DNA of 64,000 bases from Tanypteryx hageni. Lineage: Eukaryota > Arthropoda > Insecta > Odonata > Petaluridae. A program made the translations under genes and the position numbers. Positions 1 to 10,599 of this stretch are shown here, one piece after another. The stretch covers positions 25,258,369-25,322,368 of the forward strand of contig CM054114.1 in the NCBI GenBank assembly GCA_028673005.1. Direction: 5' to 3'. How positions within the stretch are numbered: position 1 is the first letter of the stretch; every line of letters begins with the position of its first letter. The notes under the pieces were generated by a model. It did not search any database. It was given only the letters and a program-made list of their open reading frames with translations, and was not told where the DNA came from.

Positions 1-780
1 TATCTTATTTTCGTTCGGCGTCGGAGGGACCCGACAGTTAATTAAAAAAATATAATTTCCCGAAGGAAAAATGCTTTCGGCGCGCCATTGTCGGGGCGCG
101 GGACAGAGTGGATTACGATCGTAGGAGTTTCGTTATTTTCTCTCTGTCGAGAAACAATTGAAAGTAGAATCGAAATTCTGTTCGTTATTAATTTTTGCTC
201 AGCAAAAATTAAATCAATTTCCAAATGTTCGACTTTATAAGTATTATTTCTCGAAAACGTAGTGCAGTGAAATTTCAAATGGTTTTCACGAATTAAAAAT
301 TGTATTTCTTAATTGGTTTAAAAGTTAAAGTTTTCGTTATGTACCCTGTAAGGTGTCAAGTCTGTTGTCATAACTAATTTTCATATGCTGCAACATTATC
401 TTATCTTTAATATTTAAAAAATTGCTGTATTTAAAGAAATTCTACAGCAGAATTAATAAGTTAGAAATTGAAAACTGTATTATTCTTGGTAATTTAACGC
501 GTCAGTAAATAAGTGAATTTTTCTTTTGATTAAACATTTTTAATCTTCCAAAAATAAATTCCATCGCAAATGATTCGATTTAATTATCACATAAAAGTAG
601 TATTTTACACAAGTATTCACATGTATACTGCAAATAAATTCAAAAGAGCTTTTAAAATTATAAATGCAATTAAATGTTTAACTCTGGGTAAGAATTTAAT
701 TACTTTTCTCACAAGTCTCTATATCATTAATTTATTTTTTTGCTTGTAAGACTTCTCTTACTTACAGAAATTATGATGGA
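1..780. other. AT-rich non-coding stretch
   Basis: No reading frame with recognisable protein similarity, no tRNA or rRNA signature, and no clear repeat structure. Short runs of A/T only. I see nothing assignable here. Confidence 0.6.
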
Positions 781-870
781 TTATTTTTGCTGTTGATTTC
801 TGCATTTCTTTTGTTCATTGGAATCATCTCTATATATGCGCAAGGGACACCCAATAGGGGTCTTTCTTCC

Positions 871-902
871 AGCACACTCTTCCCCGCTGGGAAGAGTGTG
901 CT
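871..902. repeat. Perfect 14-bp inverted repeat (hairpin)
   Basis: AGCACACTCTTCCC and its exact reverse complement are separated by the four bases CGCT. The hairpin is GC-rich in AT-rich surroundings, with no T-run after it. It could be the loop end of a small palindromic element or a structured RNA element. Neither is supported beyond the stem itself. Confidence 0.8.
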
Positions 903-1049
903 GCCGGTCATGTCCTATATTCGAGTCAACCACACGGGCATTCCTCCATGCTGATAAAGACATTCATTTCGTGAACAAAGAAGGCAGCAGGGTGTTTTCA
1001 TAGGTTCCATGTCACAAAATCCTAGTGAATTCCATCAACAGAAAAAAAT

Positions 1050-1290
1050 CTGATTTAGCCATCTCATGACTTTGTCCATACCTGTAATTTTTTCTAAAAA
1101 TTCCATATAGGTTACATAATAATAAATATTTTAAGAAACTGAGAAAATTTTAGACTTGACAATGAATATAAATGAACTCAAACCATAGTCTTCTAATATT
1201 GGATAGAACCACAAATGCTCAAACAATTAAGAAAATAAAAAGGAGCGTAACTAAGCGTCAATTGTTAACAATAGTCGTCGGTAGGTGGAG
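1050..1290 (+). repeat. Interspersed repeat, family A, copy 1 (partial)
   Basis: This segment matches the reverse complement of 19785-20065. Shared landmarks are AAAATCTGAT at the left edge, AAGAAAATAAAAAGGAGCG in the middle, and CAATTGTTAACAATAGTCGT followed by CGGTAGGTGG at the right edge. A third copy lies at 24790-25025. The family is non-coding. No terminal inverted repeat or poly-A tail was recognised, so its class is unknown. Confidence 0.75.
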
Positions 1291-2950
1291 TTAGAGCACC
1301 CAGAAAAAGGTTATCACATACACACGCGCGCACACACACACACAGACATCATCGAGAAAATGGTCAAAACGTGTTCAGGGGACCACAAAACGTGTATTTC
1401 CGTTGAAATCTCGGAGTGGATTTTTTTCATAAAAGCAATGCATATGGAGAAATTAAAAAAGCATTTCTTCCAGCGTTCCACCGTAGTCATTTATCTCGGA
1501 GAATTTGATGGTCGGTGGGTACAACTTTGACTATTATACATAATAATTCCTCTTATCTTTGAAAGGTGATTTGCCGAATGGTGTAGATATATTATACAAT
1601 TACAAAAATATCTGCAATTCAATTACAAAAGGATCTAATAAAAAGTATGGAAAATGTGATTCTGGGATGAAAATATGAATTTGTTTAACTAAATGCGCAG
1701 TGATTTTATAGGTATTTACGTTTGATTTCTGTATCGCACGAAATTTCATATAAACTTAAAAGTATACCATTATATTACAGTTAAATGAGAAATCTAACTC
1801 CTTAGCCGTAAAGTTCTTAAATTACACGAGCGATAAACACTTCGATATTACTTGAAATAATACAAAAATAAAGCCGAAGTTTTTAAAGATTAAAAAGGAG
1901 AGAAATATTTTAGGAATGTACTGAAAAAATCAGATTTGCGCAAATATGTACAGAAAAATTTTACCATATTTTGAAGTTGTGGGGTCTTTTAAGTCCCCAC
2001 GCGCCTACTTAGGGGTTAACCAAGTCGAATTATACTGTACTACGTGTTGGAACGTCTAAAATTTCTAATAAACATACAAAAAAGAGGACCAATACTAGCA
2101 AAACATTAATACGCAATGCGAAAAGTAGCATTCAAGTCCACCTACGATGTGAATAAGGCCTTGATGTTCATTATAGATATAGTTTGATAAAAATTTACAG
2201 ATCACTTGATCATCGACACCAGCACACGTGCAGTGAAAAACTCATTACAAAAATTTGTTTATACAAAAGTTAGATAAAATCTCTCTACATGTTAACTTTC
2301 TCTCCTCAAAATCCTTCGAAATTATGTCGGATGTTTCGGAGAGAGTAAGTTAATGGAAGAAAAATAGATGAAACGATTTTCGAGAATAGAGTTTCACTGA
2401 TTAAATTTTGAATTCGGTGCGAAAAAAGTCAATCAAGTCTCTTTCCCCATGAAATTGCGCGCATTTGACGTACAAATGTTACAAAAAAAACGTAGCAATT
2501 GAAAAGATCCGAATAATTAAATTTCGTGGAACAATAGACTGCGAAATATGAATAAAAACAACTGCGAACGAGGGCATTCGCGGCGAAATACTATTAGATC
2601 TTATTTTCAACGAAATGAACGTTATTTTAGCTGATAAAAATAGCATTTTAAAATTTAAAAAAATTCTAGTTATTGTACAAATAATAGTAACAACATTAAA
2701 AACATCAAGCATTATTAAGGTAATAATTTGGCGTTTTGACTCAACTATAGCCGTGTGTACTCTTTATAAATTCGGTAGGTACTGAGCTTCTTATAAAGGA
2801 AATTTTACATTTTCTTCTCTTAAATTCCTGATAATTATATTGCTCGTGAATGTCTCCAAAACATACAAGAAATCGATTATAAAATAATCATTTTAATAGG
2901 TTTAATGAAGGATATGGCAAGTAGGAACACTTGGAAAATAGTACTATCTG
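1291..2950. other. Unassigned AT-rich DNA with a short CA/CG repeat
   Basis: A short (CA)n tract with CGCG interruptions lies at 1318-1345. The rest is AT-rich with no recognised gene, RNA or transposon. Confidence 0.5.
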
Positions 2951-3222
2951 TAACGGGCGGATCCAGAACCTTCCCAAGGAGGGGGTGATTGCCCCAATTA
3001 ACCCTCCCCCGTCTTGATTCCTCCTCTGCCGACAACTATACATTTTGAAAATCCCTACCCCCATCAGAATCATTCTTTCCCTTGTCATACACACTTAATC
3101 TTCGGTGTAGAAACAATGGATGTTCCGCGGAATGAATTTAAATATGCACCCAGTGGAGGGCAATGGGGTCCTCCAAGGGGAGGGCGATCGCCCCATTCGC
3201 CCCTCCTTTGGATCCGCCACTG
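2951..3222. mobile_element. Non-autonomous hAT-type element (MITE)
   Basis: The right end read inward begins CAGTGGCGGATCC and continues into a G/C-rich GGAGGGGCGA segment. The left end reads GGGCGGATCCAG, also followed by AAGGAGGGGG and then GCCCC. These are imperfect terminal inverted repeats of the CAGTGGCGGATCC kind known from hAT elements. The interior carries no transposase. I could not find a matching 8-bp target duplication, so the left edge is uncertain by a few bases. Confidence 0.65.
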
Positions 3223-3789
3223 GTCTATAAAAATGCGTAAAATATTCATTTAGATATGGTCTTCGGGTGCTTTTAAATAGAGTTACAAGCAGTTATACCA
3301 TAAACCTATTAACAATGAATGAGCAAAATTGAATCAACATTAACTGAAGATGAGGAATACATATGATTCTATGAGTGGGAATGAAACGTAATTACCGTGG
3401 TCACCGCAAAAGACAGAACTAAAACTGAGAAAGGAGGACAGAAAAAGAATGAGATTAAAGAAATGAAGGCTAAGTGACGAGGAACTTTTTTTACACTCTC
3501 CGCGTCTCTCTTTGCCCATAAACTCCATGCTGAAAATAGGACTCACTCTCATTTAATTTGAGGCGAGGAAGAACAAATTTCAATTTACTCGTCTGCGCTG
3601 CTGAATTGTTCGGTAGAGTGCATTTCCATTGCATACAGCAGCCGGAATTTTACAGATATTTCCTATTGTCTCGGGAAATTATTCTCAGCGGATTCTTTCT
3701 ATTTGTGCGAAATTTTAGAACATAATTATTGTTAAAAGGAATTACTCGACTTCATCAAATATCTATTATAAATAGTTGCTTCTTACGGA

Positions 3790-3791
<2 letters not shown>
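3223..3791. other. Unassigned AT-rich DNA
   Basis: No coding similarity, repeat or RNA feature recognised between the hAT-type MITE and the Penelope-related (TA)n tract. Confidence 0.5.
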
Positions 3792-3864
<73 letters not shown>

Positions 3865-4096
3865 CTTACGGAAAATGAAAGGTAAAATGGATATATGGAT
3901 GGCAACAAGGTGTTGGGATGAGGAAACCCAGTAAACACTCACCAATCGGACGACTTTAGGTTGGCGAGGCCCCGAAGATGTCGAAGCGACACACGTAAAC
4001 GAACACTAATACACAGAAACATCACAAACGTAGAAGCTTTCGGAGTTATTCCTTCATAAGCTACTGGGTTTCCTCATCCCAACACCTTGTTGCCAT

Positions 4097-4162
<66 letters not shown>
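3792..4162 (-). mobile_element. Penelope-like element 3' fragment, copy A, folded back
   Basis: This is a non-coding fragment of the family that includes 5552-6185, where a GIY-YIG endonuclease remnant is visible. On the minus strand it carries a degenerate ATGAAGGA...TCCGAAAGC hairpin (about 4029-4058), then GGTGAGTGTTTACTGG, a tail CATCCCAACACCTTGTTGCC, and a (TA)n tract (3792-3862). Unusually, the tail is repeated inverted at 4060-4102 and is followed by a second (TA)n tract (4099-4162). The fragment therefore has about 41-bp terminal inverted repeats, each capped by (TA)n. Penelope-like elements are known for partial tandem and inverted copies. An alternative is a TA-targeting MITE, but the match to the other two copies favours the Penelope reading. 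Confidence 0.65.
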
Positions 4163-4166
<4 letters not shown>

Positions 4167-4339
4167 TTATTTATATATACACACACACACGAGTAGCCGG
4201 TGCTTGTTAACTGCAAGCGCTACAAAAAATCACAATACACCAAGATCTAAACTCTTAAATAAACCAACGCGATCTCCAGGGTAACAGCACTTCAGTCACG
4301 TGGAACTTATATGTATTAAATTATAAATTCCATGAGTAA

Positions 4340-5030
4340 TAGCTGTATATTTATAATTTTCCGTGAAATTAAGGCAACTATCCGTAATTTACAAAAATTC
4401 TCTGGCAATCGGTTGGTGTTCAAATTTTCGTAATTCAAGTTTAGTTACTCAGATCGCGCTGCATGAGCAATAAGAATAATCATCATTAAGACAATATTGT
4501 ATACACTAAAATTATGGAAAAATTAGGATATTTCCCGTTAAGATTATGGCATCATCATGTGTTCCTTTAGCACGTATTTGGATTTAAAAATTGCGAAATG
4601 GGTATCACGCCATTATATTTAACAATTGAAAAGAGTTAAAATTTCTCGAAAAACTAAGAAACAGAAAATTAAAATACTTTTCAAGTAATACCGTCACCGC
4701 TATCAGGATTACTTCTCCTACTGTGATCTCTTATAGCCCTGGAGAAAAACAAACCTATTCGCTCCTTCCTACAGTCGATAACCCCAATTTAATCGTCATG
4801 TTTGTGCTTTCAGTAATACGTGAGAATTGCAATTATCAATGATACCCTCAATTACAGTCCAATTTCAAGTTTCATGGCTCAGATCGCACTTTTTTAAACA
4901 ATAACTATAATCATCACTAAGATAATATTCTATATGCTACGCTAAAATTTATGTAAACATTAGGATATTTTGTGTATTATGATTATGATGTCATCATCCG
5001 TGCCATTTAGTACGTATCCGGATAAAAAAT
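4340..5030. repeat. Diverged direct duplication, offset about 430 bp
   Basis: Segments around 4430-4605 and 4860-5030 are related. Both carry TCAGATCGC followed about 25 bases later by AATCATCA, then ACTAAAATT-like and ATTAGGATATTT blocks, GATTATG..TCATCAT, and a TACGTAT..GGAT block. The copies have diverged considerably (roughly two-thirds to three-quarters identical by eye). Neither encodes a recognised protein. Confidence 0.65.
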
Positions 5031-5549
5031 TAATTTAAAAATATTACATCATCAAATGTATACGTCGTTAGCTGATATCAAATGGATTATAGTGCAGTAT
5101 AAGCATTAAATCTTTGCTCTTGAAGAATGAAAAGTCAATTCTCATTGAAATAAATTGGAGTGATTGCTATGGTAGTTTATATTTTTTATTGTTGAAAACC
5201 GAAATACTTTTCATAATTTTATGATTAAAATGGTATTTTCATGCAAATTAAGAATGAAGTTGAATTTTATCTTTAAGAAAAATAAACTCCATTCTTTCGT
5301 CAATAGTACGATGCATGTCTTGACTTTTTATCTTAATTTTAAATAATTTAAAAATACAATTTTATAGAGTCCTGCACAGTTTTCAATGATTTTCTTACGG
5401 GTGTTTAAAATTGAACGTTGGGGTTAAAAACACCCCTAAAATATAAATTTTTCTGTAATTTCGGAATTTTCCGGAGGTTGTACCTGATGACCTATCTTCC
5501 TTCGAAATTTCAGCTCTGTAGCTCTTATAGAAGTAACTTAGGTTTTATA

Positions 5550-5551
<2 letters not shown>
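5031..5551. other. Unassigned AT-rich DNA
   Basis: No recognised gene or repeat. Confidence 0.5.
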
Positions 5552-5621
<70 letters not shown>

Positions 5622-6185
5622 ACGATACTGAAAAAGAGATAATATAATAAAATAAAAGCAACGAGAGGTTGAGAGGGATAGGAAGGAGCCAGTGAACACT
5701 TACCATACGGTTGTAGACGTCCACAGCGATAGAGGAAGAAGAGAAGAGTAGCTTTCGGGCCACACACGCCCTTCTTCAGCGAGAGAACAACAGAAACTAA
5801 AAGTAAGCGTAACACTGGAGGCAGGGGTTCGGGAAAAGATGGGTAAGGGGAAGGGGAAAGAGGGGTGATTGAGTGGGGGTGATGACGAAGGTTTAAACCT
5901 GGTAAAAAGAGGGAGCGGAGGATGTTAATATGGGCTAGTTCCCATTGACGGAGTTGTGGCGCGGGGAATCTTCTTGGAAGAGCACGAATGGTTTTTGCTG
6001 TGAAGCCGCTATTGAAAGGAAGGGAGTGGGTTGGTCGGCCACCGGAAGGGGGCACCTAAGAGAGACGCTATTCCGATAGCCGTTCGTGCGGATATTAAGG
6101 GGTGTGGTTGTGAGACCTATGTAGAACGCAGGGCATTGAGTACAGGTAAGAAGTTATATTACGTTTTTGGAGGTACAAGTGCTGC
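5552..6185 (-). pseudogene. Penelope-like element, GIY-YIG endonuclease end and 3' region, copy B
   Basis: On the minus strand about 6145-6050 encodes a remnant of the GIY-YIG nuclease domain that ends Penelope-type reverse transcriptases. CTQCPAFYIG is visible, with two cysteines before the YIG core, followed by an R-T-N-G segment. A change of frame near 6050 leads to LPFNSGFTAKTIRAL and then ELAHINILRSLFLPGLN; the PGLN end (5891-5902) is characteristic of this domain. Downstream lie a hammerhead-like hairpin (5753-5779), a GTAAGTGTT splice-donor-like site (5694-5702), and a (TA)n tract at the far end. The reverse transcriptase half is absent, so this is a 5'-truncated, frameshifted copy. 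Family assignment rests on the YIG and PGLN motifs and their order. Confidence 0.75.
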
Positions 6186-6403
6186 GGGATAAGATTGGAT
6201 AGGAGATTTGATTTGCATTTATAAATTAGTTATAAATCAGATAGAAACTCGGAATGAATATATTTCAATAGATAAAAGGCTGAGGTTTATTATTTTTAAA
6301 GACTAAATTCAAATCGGTTCCGAATTGATGAAGAAATATGTTTTTAATCGGAAAAAGCTAATGCTCAACAATAAACAACTTCAGCTACCATAGAAACCAG
6401 GAC

Positions 6404-6410
<7 letters not shown>

Positions 6411-6451
<41 letters not shown>

Positions 6452-6474
6452 TATGTATGTATGTATGTATGTAG
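6411..6474. repeat. (TA)n followed by (TATG)n microsatellite
   Basis: An uninterrupted TA run passes into TATG/GTAT repeats. No Penelope-type tail is attached on either side. Confidence 0.9.
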
Positions 6475-6737
6475 GTATCCGCACTAATATGTGTTAGAGA
6501 ACCTACTTCTTACTTCCGTATGAGCTAGAATGATGAAAAAACAGACTTACAAATAGAGGGAAAAATTGTGAAAATGGGAAGTTTTTAAGTTCAAGAGCCC
6601 CAAAAAAAAATTTTCATTAGAGAAATTCCCATAAGATTAACATTGGAGGACAGTTGCTACCATGTAACCTTTGGAAGCATAAGATGTAAATGAGTATAAG
6701 ACAGCTTACTTTAGCTTTTTAAAGTTACTTATAATTA

Positions 6738-8262
6738 GGCTGACCATAGCCCAACAAGGCGAAAACGGGACAAAACGGGACAATTTTTTCTCACGACTAT
6801 TTAAAAAAGGGTGGTTTATATCACTCCAGTAAATACATGATTTGAAGGAATTGGAGTAATTCTGTATATTGGAAATTTATATTTAGTTATTTATATATCT
6901 TAAGTAGAGAGAAAATAACCATACTTCATGCATTCATATGGTCTCAGCAGTATAAGTTGAAATGAGTTCACTACGTTTTTAATTCCAAAAAGCTCTTTGT
7001 TGAAATGAAAAATTATTCTCCGTTACGTCAACATAGTTATACAAGGAACGAGTAATCCTAATAGGAATGAAATTTATTATGAAAACATTTGCTTTCCTTT
7101 TTAGTTCTCAATTTTAATATAATACTAAACTACTAATTTTACATTTCTTGCCGAATATTTTTATTTCATATATTCTAAAGGTAAATATAATTACGAAATA
7201 TTTTAATGTATAAAAATTAATCGTAAACATGACATTATTTTTTAAAAGTTGAGCAATAAGTTTTAACTAAAAAGACAGAAACGCTACTCAGTCTTTACAA
7301 GTCTATTAGAAGGAAAAAGATAATTTTTAAATAATTATTTTACTTACGATACAGATAGGGTTTTTAAATTAAATATCACCGTTAGATAAGATCTTTTGAT
7401 CTCATTTTGGTAGCAATAGATATAATTGAATCAAACAGTGAGGAAGCAATTTATTTAAAAATTATACAAATAACATGCTAATTCTAGGGACCATTTTGAT
7501 AGAATAAACTATTTGCTTTATTGACTAAAAATAAAAATCGAAGGATAATAACTGCATAAAACCTCTTTTTCTAAGTTCTTTATTCTTGTGTATTTACCAT
7601 TGAAAAACTTACATTTCTTGCATTTCAGTAATACAGAAAGTATAAGTATATTTATGCAGTTTAAGCAAGAAGCGACAACTAAAGCACAAAACACTAAAAA
7701 ATCTTTACTAATTATCAATGTTTAGTAGTTAAGCTAAGTTATATTTTTCTGCCGGGCTTATTTTCTTTAGCAAATTTTTATCTTTTACAATTTTTCATAG
7801 AAATCACTACACGTCATGTCCAAGTTCACACGCACGATAAGCATTGCTTTCATAGTATCGATGCTTATTCACGATTTTTCATTCGACCAAATTTTGTTCA
7901 TGAGAGAGAATATTCTTTCGACTGAGGCTGTTGTTTCTGGAAGACAACACCAATTCGACGATTATTTAATCGTCATAGGCTACAGATAGTCTATTCATTT
8001 CCAAAAATATTTCGATATATATTTGAGGTAGACATATGTTCTGAGTTCCAAATTCCCATCTTTCTAGTTATGATGGATTTCATACAAACCCATTGGTCAA
8101 GTAATTTGGTTTCATCTACTCCTGAAATGTTATTTAATTTCTTCCAAACTGTTATGTATCTCTTTCCACTAAGGTAACGGTTTTAATAATATCCATTCAA
8201 ACCTATCAGATACCCCAAAGCTCTTTTCCCATTTTTCCATATATTCTATACTGGTAGAATAA
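6738..8262 (-). pseudogene. Relict hAT transposase, C-terminal half
   Basis: On the minus strand 7925-7790 reads SVERIFSLMNKIWSNEKS, an in-frame stop, then IDTMKAMLIVRVNL and CSDFYEKL. This pattern matches the hAT C-terminal dimerisation domain. Further upstream (about 8260-8140) the pattern YMEKWEKSF, FEWILLK and SLEEIK is readable with stops. The outer edge near 6738 contains CGGGACAAAACGGGACA and CTGACCATAG, a kind of sequence often found at ends of hAT-like elements in arthropods. The copy has multiple stops and is dead. The other end was not found. The 6475-6737 stretch beside it holds nothing recognisable. Confidence 0.7.
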
Positions 8263-8410
8263 AAATTAAAAATTATTAGAGAGACGCCCAAAAATACGGC
8301 TAAATATAATTTTTTACCTGAAATATATGCCGAAATGAGGAGGTTCACGGTTGCATACGGGCAGCAGACGAATTCACCTCACGGAGAGAGACACGGGGTT
8401 GACGCGCGTA

Positions 8411-8470
8411 GGAGCTCCGCCCATAATGTATATATATATACACACACGCACTATGGGCGGAGCCCCTATA
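8411..8470. repeat. Inverted repeat around a TA/CA core
   Basis: TAGGAGCTCCGCCCATAATG is followed by a TATATA/CACACA spacer and then CACTATGGGCGGAGCCCCTA. The arms pair at 18 of 20 positions. The GC-rich stem with GGCGGAGC is probably the ends of a very small foldback element. Confidence 0.75.
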
Positions 8471-8846
8471 TATCGTAGATTTAAAAAAAAACTGATATAG
8501 CACACGAAATAATTTCATAGTATGTTACAAGCATTAATTTAATGCATTGGTCTTCAATTGTAAATAAATAAGTTTGAAATGTTACATGGAATTGAAATTT
8601 TAAAAGTCCGACGGAAGAGTAATTATTATGGGAGTAGAAAAATATATTTTATCTAACAAGCAAAATATGAAAATTAGCTGTAAGAAAAAAGGCCACTCAC
8701 AAATGTTGGTTTTCAAATGCCATTTTCATTAATTCTTACAATAATCAGTGTTTTATTCGGTGTATGAGTAGTCTGAGGTATTAAGAATATCGAAGAAGTT
8801 TCAGTTACCGGAAAGGTTAGGCAAATGATGCGCATTTAGGTAACTA

Positions 8847-8936
8847 AGCAGCCATCATCATCGGTGCTTCACCTGTAAGGGATTCTAATGAATAATATAA
8901 ATAATAGTGAATCACCAATGATGACGACTGATTTTT
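8847..8936. repeat. Imperfect inverted repeat, arms about 24 bp
   Basis: CCATCATCATCGGTGCTTCAC is mirrored by GTGAATCACCAATGATGACG, with a spacer of about 40 bases. It may be a small foldback MITE. The remaining DNA between 8470 and 9985 shows only unrecognised open frames. Confidence 0.6.
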
Positions 8937-9985
8937 TTGCCAAAATTCGCGTATGGTGTTCCTAAGACATTGGACATGCTGTGTCATTTTGGTTTTGACC
9001 GTCAGGCGAACTCAAATATTTCTCTGTTAAATTAAGTTTTAGTTATAGTTATTTCTTCGAGTTCATGTTTTTAAAAAATAAATTTGGCTTTCAAAGTTTT
9101 TATCAAAATTCATTTACGATGAAGCTTTTTAAATGGGCTTATTTTACTTAAAATCACGTATTTATTTTCTAAATACGCAGGGTTCTGATTATAATCATAG
9201 TTATCAGTCGAAAGCGATCATTAAAAGAATACGTAATTACAAACATAATCATCAAATCCAATCAAATATCCGATGACTTGTTCGGATATTTGCCATGCCG
9301 CCGTTACGTTAATTCGTCGAAAATTTTCATCGTAACATACGCTTTTTACTCGAAACTACAAAATGCTTTCATTTCCTGTTCGTAACCACGTCACCGTTCG
9401 TAGAACTAGGAGACGCAGTAATTAACACCCGGAGATATTGCGTAACGATTGAAAGAAAATAAAACTAACCGAAATGCCAAATGCACAAAACATCTACAAT
9501 ATCCTCAAATCACTCTCTTCTTTGCAGAAACGTATAAAAAAGGCAACAATCGAAGTGCAGATAAACAAAACAGCATCGCGTAAAAATGCACTGAAAGAGA
9601 TAGAAAAAGAGACGGAGGGCGGATTTGTTTCTTTTTTTTCCTTCGCTAAAAACCTACGTCAGCGGAAAACTTGCGGAATCAGTTCGAGTACAAATGGCGC
9701 GACCGTTATAAAAAAATAACAAAACAAAAACAGCCTTCCGTCCAAGATTTCAAAGAAAGGTTTGAGCTCGAGTATAAAAAAGGGGTATGGGCATTATCAC
9801 GGACACAAAGTGAATGGGAGAATTTCTCGGCTTTTTGTTGGTTTCCAAACAATTTCAATTTAGACGAAACGGTCTGTGCGTGAAGGGGTAAAGAGATAGG
9901 AGGAGGGGGTGGGAAAGAAAACAGTGTTGCCAGTTTCCTCGGATTAACAGGAAGGGTTTTTATTTTATTTTATAATTCTGGAATG

Positions 9986-10520
9986 CTATCTCTCTCTATG
10001 ACATTCCGTAGCGGAAGCAAGAACGACCATGAGCCAGTATAACGAAAGAATGGGGAAGGGGAAGGATGAGAGCGGAAAGCTTAGAGGTACAGAGAAAAAA
10101 GGAGAGAGGAAGGGTGAAAGTGAGAAGTACAGAGTTGGGGGAAAGAGAGAGAGGCGCAGGGACAGAGAGAAGGAGATTTGGGGATGGAGACGAAGAGAGG
10201 GTAAAAGAGTAAGGGGTGGGAAAAGAGAGAGACCTGGAGAAAGACAGGGAGATAGAGAGATAGGCAAAGAGAGAGAGAATAGGAGGGAGAAAAATGAGAT
10301 GGAGAGAGAGAGAGATGTATAACGAAAGAGGGGGAACAAATATAGAGAAAGAGAGGGAGAGTAAAAGAGAAAGAAAGAGATAGAGAAGGAAAGGTATATA
10401 GAGAAAGAGGGATAGATATATAGAGCTGAAGAAAAAGAGAGAATAGGGGTGATTGGATGGAGATATGGAGAGAGAGGCATAGAGAGATGTAGAGAGAGAG
10501 AGAGACAGACAGACAAACGA
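9986..10520. repeat. GA-rich microsatellite tract
   Basis: About 500 bases of almost pure purine on the plus strand (GAGAGA, GGAGA, GAAAGA). Long open frames on both strands (serine/leucine-rich on one, arginine/glutamate-rich on the other) are by-products of the composition. The right edge changes into GACAGACAGACA, which is the tail of the adjoining LINE 3' end. Confidence 0.9.
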
Positions 10521-10590
10521 CTTCATTCAGGGCGAAATTGAGGGTTTATATTCCATTCTTACATTTAACCCTTTCGTCACATAAGTAATT
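10515..10590 (-). mobile_element. 3' end of a jockey/L2-like LINE (fragment)
   Basis: The minus strand reads GGGTTAAATGTAAGAATGG, then an ATTTCGCCC block, then a (TGTC)n/(TCTC)n tail. This matches the 3' end at 50985-51055. Only the terminal part is recognised. How far it extends to the right in AT-rich DNA (10590-10900) is unclear. Confidence 0.7.
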
Positions 10591-10599
10591 ACAATATTT

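Noticed and set aside
3792..4162. CRISPR-like or satellite array because of repeated tails
   Set aside because: There are only two inverted tail copies and TA tracts, with no regular spacers; the sequence is eukaryotic and the fragment matches a Penelope-like family.
9474..9883. Two overlapping frames (81 and 70 codons) with ordinary amino-acid composition
   Set aside because: No recognisable motif, no consistent single frame, and no splice or start evidence that I could defend. A translated search would be decisive.
9986..10526. Two overlapping 176-codon minus-strand frames and a 97-codon plus-strand frame
   Set aside because: All are translations of a GA microsatellite; simultaneous openness in several frames is a composition effect.
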